A stretch of 45,690 nt of DNA from Planctomycetia bacterium. Its GTDB lineage: Bacteria > Planctomycetota > Planctomycetia > Pirellulales > S012-138. Both the position numbers and the translations under genes were made by a program. Shown one piece after another: positions 17,136 through 25,873 of this stretch (the first letter of the stretch is position 1; every line of letters starts with the position of its first letter). The notes below the pieces were generated by a model, which saw only the letters and a program-made list of their open reading frames with translations, was not told where the DNA came from and did no database searches. The stretch covers positions 1 through 45,690 of the forward strand of contig JACOUI010000315.1 in NCBI GenBank assembly GCA_016177915.1. The letters are read 5' to 3'.

Positions 17136-17663
17136 TCACTCGGTCTTCGACGTCGCGGAAACACCCTTGAGCGCGTCAACGGCCTTGTCCACGTCGCCGG
17201 ACACCGACGTGTAATCGGGCTCCTTGCCCGCGTCGATGTTGGCGTGGACTTGATTGAACAGGTCACGGAGCTTTTGGGCGTTCTCGCCGACCGTCTGCCA
17301 TTGCTCCTTGGGGATGTTGCTGCTCTGGGCGATGTCGGGCAGTGCCTGGAGCACGACGTCGAGCTTGTCCAGGGACCGATGCGCTTTTGCGGGCGTTCCG
17401 GCCGCGATCGCATCGCGGATCGTGTCCCGGAAAGACTGGATGTTCGTCACGGCGTCCGTGAACTTGGCGTTCTCCGCCTTGATCTGCTTGATTTCGTCTT
17501 TCGTGAGCGGGACGTCGTTCGGGTCGTGAGTCGTGCTTGGGGTGCCTGATGCCGCCTGATTGCCACCGGCAGGCTGAGCGGCGTCCTGACCACAACCGGC
17601 GATCGAGAAAACACACAATGAAGCCGCCAAGAGCCAGCCGAACGATTGAATCCGAACCAACAT
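17136..17663 (-). CDS. Operon-borne lipoprotein, unknown function
   Basis: 175 residues; the start at 17663 follows TGGAGGAC and opens a lipoprotein signal (S-I-A-G-C, Cys near residue 27). The mature part is helical and charged, with a Lys/Glu-rich coiled region around residues 55-75 (L-T-K-D-E-I-K-Q-I-K-A-E-N) and no cysteines. It precedes the double adaptor by 55 bp. It may be a periplasmic accessory protein of the pump; I recognise no family. Confidence 0.7.
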   Translation of the reverse strand: MLVRIQSFGWLLAASLCVFSIAGCGQDAAQPAGGNQAASGTPSTTHDPNDVPLTKDEIKQIKAENAKFTDAVTNIQSFRDTIRDAIAAGTPAKAHRSLDKLDVVLQALPDIAQSSNIPKEQWQTVGENAQKLRDLFNQVHANIDAGKEPDYTSVSGDVDKAVDALKGVSATSKTE

Positions 17664-17798
17664 GGGAGTCCTCCAAGGTGACGAGTGTCGTCGCACGCGT
17701 TCCAAACCGCATGCGCGTGGAACACACAAAGCGCTGAAAAGCCAACTGCGCGCAGAGGCGCGCTGGGCAACAAAAGCAGACGGCGTGCCGGCGATCGA

Positions 17799-18368
17799 TC
17801 AGATCAATTGCACGCCGGAGCGCTCGTGGCGCGCAGCATCACACAGTGGCAAAGACGCCAGCAGGCGGGGTCTGTGCGCCGAGCCCCGTAAGCCATTACA
17901 GGCATCGGCGTTAAGAAATTCGCCCGGCGCCATCGCGTCCAAATGAAGCATGGACGCGACCAGTGTCGGGCTCGCTAAGACGGCGTCGCCTTGAGGCAGC
18001 CGCACCAAGGCAGCCAAGCGGTTGCCGTCATCAAGCGGATGACGCTGCGAATTCTCGCGATCCTGGACCGGCAGCGTGAGATCCCAGCCAAAAAGGCGCA
18101 GGTGCCAATGCTCCGTCACGCCGCGCACGGACACGGTGGTTGCGGTCATTGCATCATCATGGTAACGATGGTGGTGACGTGCGCTGTGATCGTGGTGATG
18201 GTGGACGTGACGATGATGCCCATGACTGTGGACCACCGGGGACGTGGAGTGGTCGTGCGGTTTCTCGCCGTCGGCGTGAGCATGTCGCACCGCCGGCGGA
18301 ATCACGCCTGTCACGAGCATCGCTGCCGTGATCGGCAAACCCAGCGCTAATCGCAAATGCCGACGCAT
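17799..18368 (-). CDS. Exported His-rich protein at the head of the efflux operon
   Basis: 189 residues, start at 18368 after GGAAGG. A signal-like segment (A-L-G-L-P-I-T-A-A-M-L-V-T-G-V-I-P-P) is followed by a tract of about 45 residues with more than 15 His (H-S-H-G-H-H-R-H-V-H-H-H-H-D-H). The remainder has W-H-L-R-L-F-G-W-D-L-T-L-P, two Cys and Asp/Leu-rich stretches. Such His tracts bind Zn, Ni, Co or Cu and could buffer metal in the periplasm. First gene of the leftward operon, behind the promoter at 18393-18421. Confidence 0.7.
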   Translation of the reverse strand: MRRHLRLALGLPITAAMLVTGVIPPAVRHAHADGEKPHDHSTSPVVHSHGHHRHVHHHHDHSARHHHRYHDDAMTATTVSVRGVTEHWHLRLFGWDLTLPVQDRENSQRHPLDDGNRLAALVRLPQGDAVLASPTLVASMLHLDAMAPGEFLNADACNGLRGSAHRPRLLASLPLCDAARHERSGVQLI

Positions 18369-18392
18369 GGGACCTTCCGCTTAAGCTTTTTC

Positions 18393-18421
18393 ATCCTACA
18401 ATGTAGCTCACGAATCTGCAA
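18393..18421 (-). promoter_or_regulatory. Candidate promoter and palindromic operator of the efflux operon
   Basis: On the minus strand TTGCAG (18421-18416) and TAGGAT (18398-18393) are 17 bp apart, a reasonable housekeeping promoter. CTACA-T-TGTAG (18406-18396) overlaps the -10 and resembles the TACA...TGTA half-sites used by BlaI/CopY-type repressors, although with a one-base rather than two-base centre. Confidence 0.4.
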
Positions 18422-18589
18422 TGCGAGGCCATGGACGATGATGTGGGGAAACCCCGCGATCCAGTAGAGGCACCTGGGCAGAGATCGTGTTCATTCTCCC
18501 GGCTCCGGCGCAAGGTGCACGGCCATGCCGATGAATCCTCCCAAGGGCAGCGGCAGGTCCTTCAGAAATGGCAGCGGCCACAACGTTGT

Positions 18590-19120
18590 GCGGCAGCGTA
18601 CTTGCTTTACTCGTTTGCCGCCGACTTTTCGAACGAGCCGCTTGCCCGCGCCGCGCCCAAGCCGGAGCGGTTCACGGCCGGCCAGCGCGAAGCGCTTGTG
18701 GACCTGGCCATCGGGCTTGTGGAAGGCCCGGATGATCGAACCGCCATCCGCGCGGCCGCGGCGCTCGTGGCGATGGAAGGCGCAAACTTGCGGGCCGACG
18801 GGCTTGTTTGCCCGCGCCCTCTATCCCGCCGGCCGCCTCGGCGCGCGTCCGCGCCGCCGCGAAGCATTTCCCTGGCCGGCACGGTTGCATTCGTTAAGCG
18901 GCAGCCGTTTCAAACTGCCCTGCGCTTGCTCCACAAGGCGGCCCCGCGGCCGGAGCGATTCACGCCGCGGCAGCGGGAGTTACTTGTCGAACTAGCGGCC
19001 GAGTTGCTAAACAACCCCGACGCCCTCACGCAGTCTTGTGCCGTCGGCGCGATTGTGTCGATGGTCGGAGCGAATCAGCAAGCCGAGTTGGTCAGGCTGG
19101 AAACAAACGCATCGCCGCGT
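18590..19120 (+). pseudogene. Two degenerate copies of a small helical protein of unknown function
   Basis: On the plus strand two related stretches are visible: P-K-P-E-R-F-T-A-G-Q-R-E-A-L-V-D-L-A...A-A-A-L-V-A-M-E-G-A-N at about 18655-18800 and P-R-P-E-R-F-T-P-R-Q-R-E-L-L-V-E-L-A...G-A-I-V-S-M-V-G-A-N-Q-Q-A at about 18950-19085. They align along their length, so they are probably decayed paralogs. Neither has a clear start and stop; between and after them the frame is low-quality. The A-M-E-G-A-N ending recalls small proteins common in planctomycete genomes. The whole 18.4-19.2 kb space otherwise holds nothing I recognise. Confidence 0.35.
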
Positions 19121-19213
19121 GCTTTACCCGAGCAACCGTTGACGATGATTGGCGCGAGGGGCCGATTCGCAAAGGCCGGCTGCCGGGACGACGCCGGTCG
19201 ATCGGGCCGACAT

Positions 19214-19444
19214 TTACGTTGTATCGCCATTGCGGCCGGACACTGCCGGGCGCGTCCGCGACCCGGAGCGCGGGCGGGCTTCCACGGCCGTGCGGTGGGC
19301 GATCTCGCCGCGGAGAATCTTGACGTGCATCGGCGCCGAGACGCCGATGCGAACGCGCCCCGGTCCGCAGTGAAGCACCGTCACCTCGATGCCGCATGTC
19401 GGCAGCAGAATTCGTTCCCCCTTTTTCCGGCTCAGTACAAGCAT
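19214..19444 (-). CDS. csrA: Carbon storage regulator CsrA/RsmA
   Basis: 76 residues. The start at 19444 after GGAAGGAC gives M-L-V-L-S-R-K-K-G-E-R-I, the invariant CsrA opening, followed by V-R-I-G-V-S-A-P and the closing V-K-I-L-R-G-E-I. CsrA dimers bind GGA motifs in mRNA leaders and alter translation. The tail after residue 50 is longer than in Escherichia coli and basic. It lies 98 bp downstream of the arsS remnant on the same strand. Additional CsrA copies are usual in planctomycetes, so this may be an accessory one. Confidence 0.92.
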   Translation of the reverse strand: MLVLSRKKGERILLPTCGIEVTVLHCGPGRVRIGVSAPMHVKILRGEIAHRTAVEARPRSGSRTRPAVSGRNGDTT

Positions 19445-19542
19445 GTCCTTCCCTCGCACAGTCGCCGTGCGCCAGCGGCGCACGGAATGTTCAGAGCGTC
19501 AACGTCGCCACGATCCGTGGAGCCACACACATCAGCCGAGGT

Positions 19543-19892
19543 TCATCCAACCAGCCTCCCTTGGCAACTGGAACCGGCACCGGCCGTGCAGCCGTAGCAA
19601 TGCTGGCCCGTGACGATCGGCCGTCCCCTACGGCTTCAGCAACCGGCCGGGACATGATCTCCCGGCGTTCTGGGCCCGCGTCGACGTGACAATGCCGACA
19701 GGTCTGATTGCAGAGCTTGCCAAGGTTGACCTGCAGAACCTCGACTCCCGTCGCGTGCAACGGGCCGAGGCCGTGGGCGTGGAGCGTCTTGGCGAACGAC
19801 GGGGGTGCGGGATTCTGTGGGTTCAGAAGTTGAAGTTGGTAGAGCGGCTCAGCCAGAGGACTTCCCTGTCGAAGCAATGTGGTTTGCGTCAT
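19543..19892 (-). pseudogene. arsS: arsS (arsenosugar radical SAM protein) with its middle deleted
   Basis: From the ATG at 19892 the frame encodes the ArsS N-terminus: L-Q-V-N-L-G-K-L-C-N-Q-T-C-R-H-C-H-V-D-A-G-P, with the radical-SAM C-x3-C-x2-C cluster. After M-S-R-P-V-A-E-A-V the homology jumps, in a different frame, to the extreme C-terminus P-I-V-T-G-Q-H-C-Y-G-C-T-A-G-A-G-S-S-C-Q-G and a TGA at 19545-19543. About 200 codons are missing. ArsS converts methylated arsenic toward dimethylarsinoyl sugars and is usually paired with ArsM, which is the next gene upstream here. The product cannot be functional. Confidence 0.8.
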
Positions 19893-19931
19893 CCGTGTCC
19901 CTCTCTGGGTGTTGGGCATGAAGGCAAGTGT

Positions 19932-21095
19932 TCAGCAGCAGGGACCATCTTCGCCGCAACAAGAGCCGTTCGCGTCGCTGGTCACACGATAATCGAGTCC
20001 CTTGGTCTCGCGGGGATGTCGCCGAGCCGAACGTCGGCAGTCGAACGGCTTGGCAGCCTCCGGCGGAATCGGCTCAAGCGGCTCAACCGGTTCAAAGGCG
20101 CCGGCGTAGGGATCCTGCTGCAGGAGCCGAAAGGTCTTGTCGCAAACGGCAATCCTCTCGCCACGAAAGAAAACGTGGCCGTCGTCGTCTTCGACCTTCT
20201 TGAACGGTCCGCGGTAAATGACCGCCTGGTTCCGTTCAAGGCACGGGCCCTGCTTGCCCTTGTACGCCACAACCGTCATCGACCGGAACTCGATCCCGTC
20301 CACGGTCCGCCATGGGTCGCGCTGACGTTTGACGATTTCGATCCCGTGGAAGCCGGCCTCCTTGAACGCTTGCAGGAATTTGTCCTCGCGAAACGCCCCG
20401 GAGATGCATCCCGACCACAACTTGGGATCGCGCTGCAACTCCTCGGGGACGTCTTCGTCCGAAACGATGTCGCAGATGGCCGCCCGACCTCCCCGTCGCA
20501 GCACGCGGAGCAACTCGGCGAATAGGCGCCGGCGGTCCTGAGGCCGGACCAGGTTGAGGACGCAGTTCGACACGACGCAGTCGACGCTGTCGTCGGCAAT
20601 CAGCGGCTGCTGGCCGCGAAGACGCTCTTCGATCGTCCTCATCTCCAGCCAGTCCGCGGCATCGGCGACGGGGCGGCGCCGCAATTCCGCTGCAAGGAGG
20701 TCCAAATCGAGGCGGAGGTCTTGGATCAGGCCGTGGCGGAACTCGACGTTGGCGTATCCCAACCGCTCCGCCACCGCCGGTGCGTGTTCCCGCGAGAGGG
20801 CGAGCATCTCGCGGTTGCAGTCGACGCCGACCACCCGTCCGCGCGGACCGACCACCTGGGCAAGAATGAAGCACAGTTTTCCCGCTCCCGAACCGAGGTC
20901 GAGAATGACGTCCCCCTCCGCGACGAAGGGCGTCGGATCGCCGCAGCCGTAATCCCGCTCGATGATCTCGCGCGGGATTACATCGAGGTATTTCCTGTCG
21001 TAGCTCACCGGGCAGCACAGTTCCGCCTCGACCTTGCGAGCGGCAGCTTCGTACCGGCGATGGACCGCGGACTCGGCCAAGCTCGACTCAATCAC
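19932..21095 (-). CDS. arsM: Arsenite S-adenosylmethionine methyltransferase
   Basis: 387 residues from a GTG at 21095 after AGGAGGAG. The SAM-binding motif is D-L-G-S-G-A-G-K near residue 68. Arsenic-binding cysteines of ArsM are recognisable in L-C-C-P-V-S-Y-D, in V-S-N-C-V-L-N-L and in S-G-C-I-S-G-A-F. The C-terminus ends G-S-C-C-G-E-D-G-P-C-C, a Cys-pair tail often seen in the group found with ArsS. The enzyme methylates As(III), giving volatile or sugar-linked products. It stands 39 bp upstream of broken arsS. An ECF-type promoter motif lies about 280 bp upstream (21376-21400). Confidence 0.9.
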   Translation of the reverse strand: MIESSLAESAVHRRYEAAARKVEAELCCPVSYDRKYLDVIPREIIERDYGCGDPTPFVAEGDVILDLGSGAGKLCFILAQVVGPRGRVVGVDCNREMLALSREHAPAVAERLGYANVEFRHGLIQDLRLDLDLLAAELRRRPVADAADWLEMRTIEERLRGQQPLIADDSVDCVVSNCVLNLVRPQDRRRLFAELLRVLRRGGRAAICDIVSDEDVPEELQRDPKLWSGCISGAFREDKFLQAFKEAGFHGIEIVKRQRDPWRTVDGIEFRSMTVVAYKGKQGPCLERNQAVIYRGPFKKVEDDDGHVFFRGERIAVCDKTFRLLQQDPYAGAFEPVEPLEPIPPEAAKPFDCRRSARRHPRETKGLDYRVTSDANGSCCGEDGPCC

Positions 21096-21495
21096 TTCGG
21101 CACTCCTCCTGAGTTCGCCCCGTCAGTTGATCCAACGCACGCGCCTATGTTAGCGGATCTCTCCACAACTCTCTGTGAACCGCCCAACACGGCCGTTGTG
21201 CATGACGTCCTGCGCGTGGTTGCCGACCGCCGCGCGGCTCACGGGGCCAAACCGCTCTCAGAAACCCCCCTCATGCCAGTCTGGCTGGCTTCATGCTGGC
21301 AGCCAACGAAAATGACTTTTTCAGGGGGCTGCGAGGCACGTCAGCGTGCGGCCGGTTGTGCGCTCTAGCAACAACGACGGCTGGCAGTCGAATTCCTTAC
21401 GTCGCAATTCGCCTTTGACCCTGAGAATTAGCTGGCGACCCCTTGCGGATCACCGCCGAAAGCCCCAGGGCTACTAGCCCTGCGACTCAGACAGG
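21096..21495. other. Intergenic region upstream of arsM
   Basis: 400 bp without a gene. The only clear element is the ECF-type promoter motif at 21376-21400 reading left. If it drives arsM, the leader is about 270 nt long. No small frame with a ribosome site was seen inside it. Confidence 0.5.
21376..21400 (-). promoter_or_regulatory. ECF-type promoter motif GTAAGGA-N14-CGTC (site 1)
   Basis: On the minus strand GTAAGGA (21400-21394), 14 bp, then CGTC (21379-21376). The spacer is almost identical to that of the site at 39793-39817, and the 25-bp element differs by one base. It reads toward arsM. Confidence 0.65.
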
Positions 21496-23892
21496 CTACG
21501 TTGGGTCGGCTCGCTCTAATTCGATTTTGTAGTCCCGCCCTTCCCAGCGCTGCGGATCGTTCCAAAAGAACGTGAATTGGATCGGGGCCCGCTGGTCCCG
21601 TGGAACCGAGAGGTCCACGAATTCGATCCCCAACGCCGTAGGCGTTGAAGCTGAGTCGTGCGCGGCGGCCCATTCGTTTTGCGTCCAACGCAGCCGGAAC
21701 GACGAGGGAGCCTGAATGCGCAGCGTCATTCCCGGCCTGATCGAGCGCACGCGGCGATTGGGCTTCCAAACCTCCAGCGGCAGGCAATCGCGCCGGTCCT
21801 GATAGCGTTCGGCCACGGCGGGAATTCGATCGAACACCTGCCCGTCCGCCACCGAGCGCAGCAGTTTGATGTACTCAGCGTGCGCCCACATCAAGGGCAT
21901 CGCCGAACCGGTTGGCCGGCCGAAGAAAATCCGTACGTCCGGGCGGTCCGCCTCGTCCCAGATTTGCTCGGGGAGCAGCCCAGCTCCCTTGGCAAATCCT
22001 TCCAAGGCGCGGAGATAGCGCCGCGCGTCGCGCCCCGCGGCCAGGTCGTAATGACCGCGCTCTCCCGTCAGAAGGGGCCAGGCACGTCCCCTGCCCCAGC
22101 CCTTATAAGGACCGCCATCGTCGCGCTGACCGAACCCGTCGTTGTTGTAGCGCCGCCAACAGGGGCCGAACGGTGTTTCGACTTTCAACACGGCGTCCAC
22201 CACGCGCAACGAGTCTTCAATCAGAGGGTCGCTGGCTTGGCGGATGCCGTATCGCACCAACTCCAAAAACCCCGCATCGACGATTTCTTTGGCAGGAAAC
22301 TCGACCTGGGATCCTGGCGGACGGTTGTGAATCAAGAGCATGCCTCGGTTCGGGTTTTCGTCCGGCTGAGGATCATTCACGTCCACCGGATGAATGCGGA
22401 TGAAGTGTCGCCTGATTTCCGGGACGAGCGCGCCGTCCGTGGTGACGGTCCACGATTCGATGTGGCATTCCAGGAAATCGGCATATTCCTGGAGGAATCG
22501 CGCCGTCGTCTCGTCACCGCGGTCGCGGGCGAAACACGCCGCGCAGGTCAGGGCCGCGATGTTGGACGCCAGCGTCGAAGGGGAGTAGCCGCTATTCTCT
22601 TCCCAGCGTTCCTGCGGTGTCGCCGGTCCTTTCCGGACAAGGTAGCTGGCGGCCTTGAGCACCATGGGATACGGGTCGAAGTCCCTTAGCGCGTCGGACT
22701 CGTGCAGGCGCCAGGCCAGCAGAATCGGAAAGGCAACTTCATCGAGCTGGACGCCCTGCCAGAACGGTTCGCCGTTGATCCAGAAGTTCTGATAAAAGCC
22801 GCCATCGGGTCGTTGCGAGCAGGCGAGATAGATCAGCGCGCGGAAGGGCGTGTCGGTGTTGCCCGAGGCCAGCAACCCGGTGGCGCTCTGCACTAGATCG
22901 CGGGTCCAGACCAGGTGATAGCCGCCCAGATCTTCGTCGCCTTTGAACTCGCCCCAGGGGATGCTCAGCGAGGCGATCATGGCGCCGGGATAGATCTTAT
23001 CCTCGTGCGCCAGGAGCAAGCTGTGGCTGCGGTGGTAGAGGTCGCCACCGTCGCTGCTGACCTTCTCCAGCGGGCGAATCTTCCTGCAGACGCGCTCCCA
23101 CTGTTCGATGAACCGCTTACGCTGCTCGGCAAAGGGCATCCCGAGGGATTGGAAGAGGGTCGTGACCGCGTCGTGGAGACCATGGCCGAAGCCGAGCGCC
23201 AGCGTGAACTCGTGACCCTGGCTCAGATCCAGCTCCCCGGTCAAGGCGATGTTGCCATCTTCCGCCACATCGAACTCCCAGTCCATCTGGAAGTTATCGG
23301 CAAGATCGGTCGTGCCGACGTAACCGCAGGAGCGCTGGAGGAAGGGGATAGAGGTGCCGAGCGCCAGCCAGGTTCCGTCCTTGTGAGCCGTCAAGATCTC
23401 ACGCCCAGCCACCTCGACGGCATTTCCGTTGTTTCCCCAGCCTCTACCGTTGAGGTGGGGCGCCAAGAGGACGAAGAGACGCAACTTGTCCAAGACGCTG
23501 CGGTCCCCATCCAGGCGCGTGTGGATCAGGACGCAGGCTTCGTGCGGATCGGCAATCACTTCCTTGATGATCCGGTAGCGCCCCTCGCGCTCGACGTTGG
23601 TGATCCGGAAGCCGAGAGCGTGGTGCGACAATTCGGCCACCGTACTGTCGAGATGGCGGCGCTCGTCGTGGAACAACGACTCGCCGTCCGTGATCAGGTA
23701 CTGAAGGTCGCGGATTTGTGGCCGGTCGATGGTCGGGTAGTAAACCTCGTTCAGGATGCCGGCGGAGACGGTAAACCAGACCCGGCTGGAGGCCGAGTAC
23801 GCGGTCCCCACCCCGTCTTTGTCGCTACGGGTCCAGCGCGGCGGGATGCCGGGTGGTCCAAAGGCGTGATGCTCGTTGCGAAGTATCGCCAT
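21496..23892 (-). CDS. Glucoamylase-like glycoside hydrolase (GH15)
   Basis: 798 residues, start at 23892 after GAGGAGAAGC. The N-terminal beta-sandwich of bacterial GH15 proteins (S-S-R-V-W-F-T-V-S-A-G-I-L-N-E-V-Y-Y-P) is followed by the alpha/alpha barrel with G-G-Y-H-L-V-W-T-R-D-L-V-Q, Q-R-P-D-G-G-F-Y-Q-N-F-W and W-E-E-N-S-G-Y-S-P-S-T, which carry substrate-binding and catalytic acids, and the late W-P-L-L-T-G-E-R-G-H-Y. It releases glucose from alpha-1,4-glucans. No signal peptide is evident, so it is probably cytoplasmic. It follows the mercuric-reductase stub by 8 bp and has no obvious link to metals. Confidence 0.9.
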   Translation of the reverse strand: MAILRNEHHAFGPPGIPPRWTRSDKDGVGTAYSASSRVWFTVSAGILNEVYYPTIDRPQIRDLQYLITDGESLFHDERRHLDSTVAELSHHALGFRITNVEREGRYRIIKEVIADPHEACVLIHTRLDGDRSVLDKLRLFVLLAPHLNGRGWGNNGNAVEVAGREILTAHKDGTWLALGTSIPFLQRSCGYVGTTDLADNFQMDWEFDVAEDGNIALTGELDLSQGHEFTLALGFGHGLHDAVTTLFQSLGMPFAEQRKRFIEQWERVCRKIRPLEKVSSDGGDLYHRSHSLLLAHEDKIYPGAMIASLSIPWGEFKGDEDLGGYHLVWTRDLVQSATGLLASGNTDTPFRALIYLACSQRPDGGFYQNFWINGEPFWQGVQLDEVAFPILLAWRLHESDALRDFDPYPMVLKAASYLVRKGPATPQERWEENSGYSPSTLASNIAALTCAACFARDRGDETTARFLQEYADFLECHIESWTVTTDGALVPEIRRHFIRIHPVDVNDPQPDENPNRGMLLIHNRPPGSQVEFPAKEIVDAGFLELVRYGIRQASDPLIEDSLRVVDAVLKVETPFGPCWRRYNNDGFGQRDDGGPYKGWGRGRAWPLLTGERGHYDLAAGRDARRYLRALEGFAKGAGLLPEQIWDEADRPDVRIFFGRPTGSAMPLMWAHAEYIKLLRSVADGQVFDRIPAVAERYQDRRDCLPLEVWKPNRRVRSIRPGMTLRIQAPSSFRLRWTQNEWAAAHDSASTPTALGIEFVDLSVPRDQRAPIQFTFFWNDPQRWEGRDYKIELERADPT

Positions 23893-23900
23893 GCTTCTCC

Positions 23901-24050
23901 TCAAAGAGTCTGCGGCAAAAGGGCCGGAAGCCGTCCAGGGGCCCTGTCCGTGGGGTGTACATGCGACACGAGGGCGCGGTTGTGTTCATCGAGAGGAGCA
24001 ATCTCGGGGATCTCGTCGATCAGAGACTCTGGCAACGTTAACTTGCTCAC
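23901..24050 (-). pseudogene. N-terminal stub of a mercuric-reductase-like flavoprotein
   Basis: A GTG at 24050 overlaps the TGA of the preceding TVP38-DUF547 gene (GTGA), so it was translationally coupled to it. The 49 codons read S-K-L-T-L-P...D-E-H-N-R-A-L-V-S-H-V-H-P-T-D, which matches the short lead found before the FAD-binding domain in MerA-like pyridine-nucleotide disulfide oxidoreductases (N-x-x-L-V-x-x-V-H-P). The flavin motif V-V-I-G-A-G should follow, but the frame ends after 12 unrelated residues and the glucoamylase starts. TVP38, DUF547 and MerA-like genes often occur together, which supports the call. Confidence 0.6.
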
Positions 24051-25708
24051 CGTGCGTTCTCCTTGCTGTTCAGGGCCCAGCCATAGGGCAGCCATTCGAT
24101 CCTGGGGTTGCTGCCGGTGTCCAAAGCCCTTTTCAGCTCGGGCGAATAGCGGGCCGCATAGCTCAGGACCGATCCAGCGACTTGCTTGAAGTCGCCGCCG
24201 TACCAGAGATACAGCCTGGTCAAACGCACGACGTCCTGGTCGGGATCGAACTGAAACCAGCGGCCGTGGCCGTGCACGTAGAGCGACTGGTCTTCAAGTT
24301 GCTGGTCCATCCGATCGGCCCGGTACGCCTCGTCGCGCAGCCTCGGGCAGCCGACGGCCGCGCACACCAGCGCGAAGTGGATGCGGGGCTCCTTGAACTT
24401 CGGTCGAATCTGCTCATTCTCAATCTGATACAGGCTCCACGTATGCGAGCCGACCTGCCAGCGCACGTCGTCCCACCGCTGGTCGGCCGGAATAGCTTGG
24501 ATGGAAGGGACCGCGTAGTAATCCAGGATCAACCGGAGGGTAAACGCGTTGTAGGCGTTGAGTAACAGCGCGAGCTTTTGGTTTCGACCCATCTCGTCGA
24601 ATGGGGCATTGGCCACCCTCTGGATGTACGCGTCCAGCTTCACGGCGTCCTGTTTCAGCCCTTGGTAATCGACCCAACCGTCCTCATCGACGTGGGACTT
24701 CAGCAGATCGTCCAACGTCGCGTGGTCGAAGGTCGGGCCGTCGGGTTTCTCCTCGTACGCTTCCCGGAGGATGACGCTGGGCGGACCGAGCGAGCTTGTC
24801 AACCACTGTCTCAAAAGATCCGGGTTGAACTTGACGAAGGCGGCGGCGCTGAGCGCCGCGAGCGCGATCAGCGCGGTGATCGTCGTGCCCCAGGGCCAGC
24901 CCTTCCGCTCGACGTGGTGGTTCGACTTCGCTTCGCTCATTGAGGCGATGTCACTGTGCTGCTTGAGCGCCTTGCGAGCCAGGCGGGTTATGTACACGGT
25001 CACCGCGATGGTCGCGGCCAGGCCGACGATCATCATGGCCCACTCAGCGGGACTCCGGGATTGATCGCCGCCGGCCGTGGCCTCCAGGCCCGCCCGGCCG
25101 ACGTGTCCCAGGTACACGTACATGAAGGTGCCCGGCAGCATCGCCAGCCAGCTCGTGAGCACACACGTCCAGAAGCGGATTCCGGTCAGCCCATACAGAT
25201 AGTTCTGAAGGTTGAACGGAATGGCCGGCGACAGGCGCAACAGGGCGACGATTTTCCAGCCACCTTCGCTGATGGCCTTGTCGATCGCGTCGAATTTGGG
25301 GTACTGCTCGACCTTCTTCGCGATCCGGTTGCGAGCCAGGCGGCGGCTGATCAGGAAGGCCAGGGCCGCCCCCGTCGTCGATGCCAGGGAGACGATGCTG
25401 GTGCCGCCGACCAACCCGAAGAGCGCACCAGCCGCCAGCGTCAATGCCGAGGCCGGGACCAGCAGAACCACGGCCACCACGTAGAGGAGCCCGAAGACCA
25501 CCGGCCCCCAGATGCCGAGGTCGCGGATCCAGTCCTCCATCGCCTGGACGGCCGGCCCGATAGGCAACTGCCGGACGATCAGCAGCACGCTCACCGCAAT
25601 CAGCGCGATGGAGACCCACTTGATGATAACCGCGTACCTATTCACGGTCACATTGAACCCTAGGGGCGTGGATCCCTTGTAGACATCCTTTTCCTTGGTA
25701 GCGCTCAT
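24047..25708 (-). CDS. TVP38/TMEM64 membrane protein fused to a DUF547 domain
   Basis: 553 residues; the start at 25708 (M-S-A-T-K-E-K-D) has GAGGAG 13 bp upstream. Residues about 25-235 form a TVP38/DedA-like domain with G-A-L-F-G-L-V-G-G and the family core F-N-L-Q-N-Y-L-Y-G-L-T. Another helix near 275 is followed by a periplasmic DUF547 domain with H-F-A-L-V-C-A-A-V-G-C-P-R-L-R-D-E-A-Y. DedA-related proteins move lipids or are linked to metal and selenite tolerance; DUF547 has no settled role. A second, separate DUF547 protein is encoded at 30521-31384. Fusion of the two is the notable feature; MerA-like partner is truncated. Confidence 0.88.
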   Translation of the reverse strand: MSATKEKDVYKGSTPLGFNVTVNRYAVIIKWVSIALIAVSVLLIVRQLPIGPAVQAMEDWIRDLGIWGPVVFGLLYVVAVVLLVPASALTLAAGALFGLVGGTSIVSLASTTGAALAFLISRRLARNRIAKKVEQYPKFDAIDKAISEGGWKIVALLRLSPAIPFNLQNYLYGLTGIRFWTCVLTSWLAMLPGTFMYVYLGHVGRAGLEATAGGDQSRSPAEWAMMIVGLAATIAVTVYITRLARKALKQHSDIASMSEAKSNHHVERKGWPWGTTITALIALAALSAAAFVKFNPDLLRQWLTSSLGPPSVILREAYEEKPDGPTFDHATLDDLLKSHVDEDGWVDYQGLKQDAVKLDAYIQRVANAPFDEMGRNQKLALLLNAYNAFTLRLILDYYAVPSIQAIPADQRWDDVRWQVGSHTWSLYQIENEQIRPKFKEPRIHFALVCAAVGCPRLRDEAYRADRMDQQLEDQSLYVHGHGRWFQFDPDQDVVRLTRLYLWYGGDFKQVAGSVLSYAARYSPELKRALDTGSNPRIEWLPYGWALNSKENAR

Positions 25709-25873
25709 GACGACCCTACGCTCCTCACCCTTGTACCGCACAACGTCCGTCGCTCTACCGATGACCAAATAAAGGCGATGCTGAACATGCTGAACCGATG
25801 CCGCTGCGGGGCGCCGACTGCACGCTGAAGTCAGCCGACCTTCGATTTGTCAGAGCGCCCGTCACGCCCTTCC

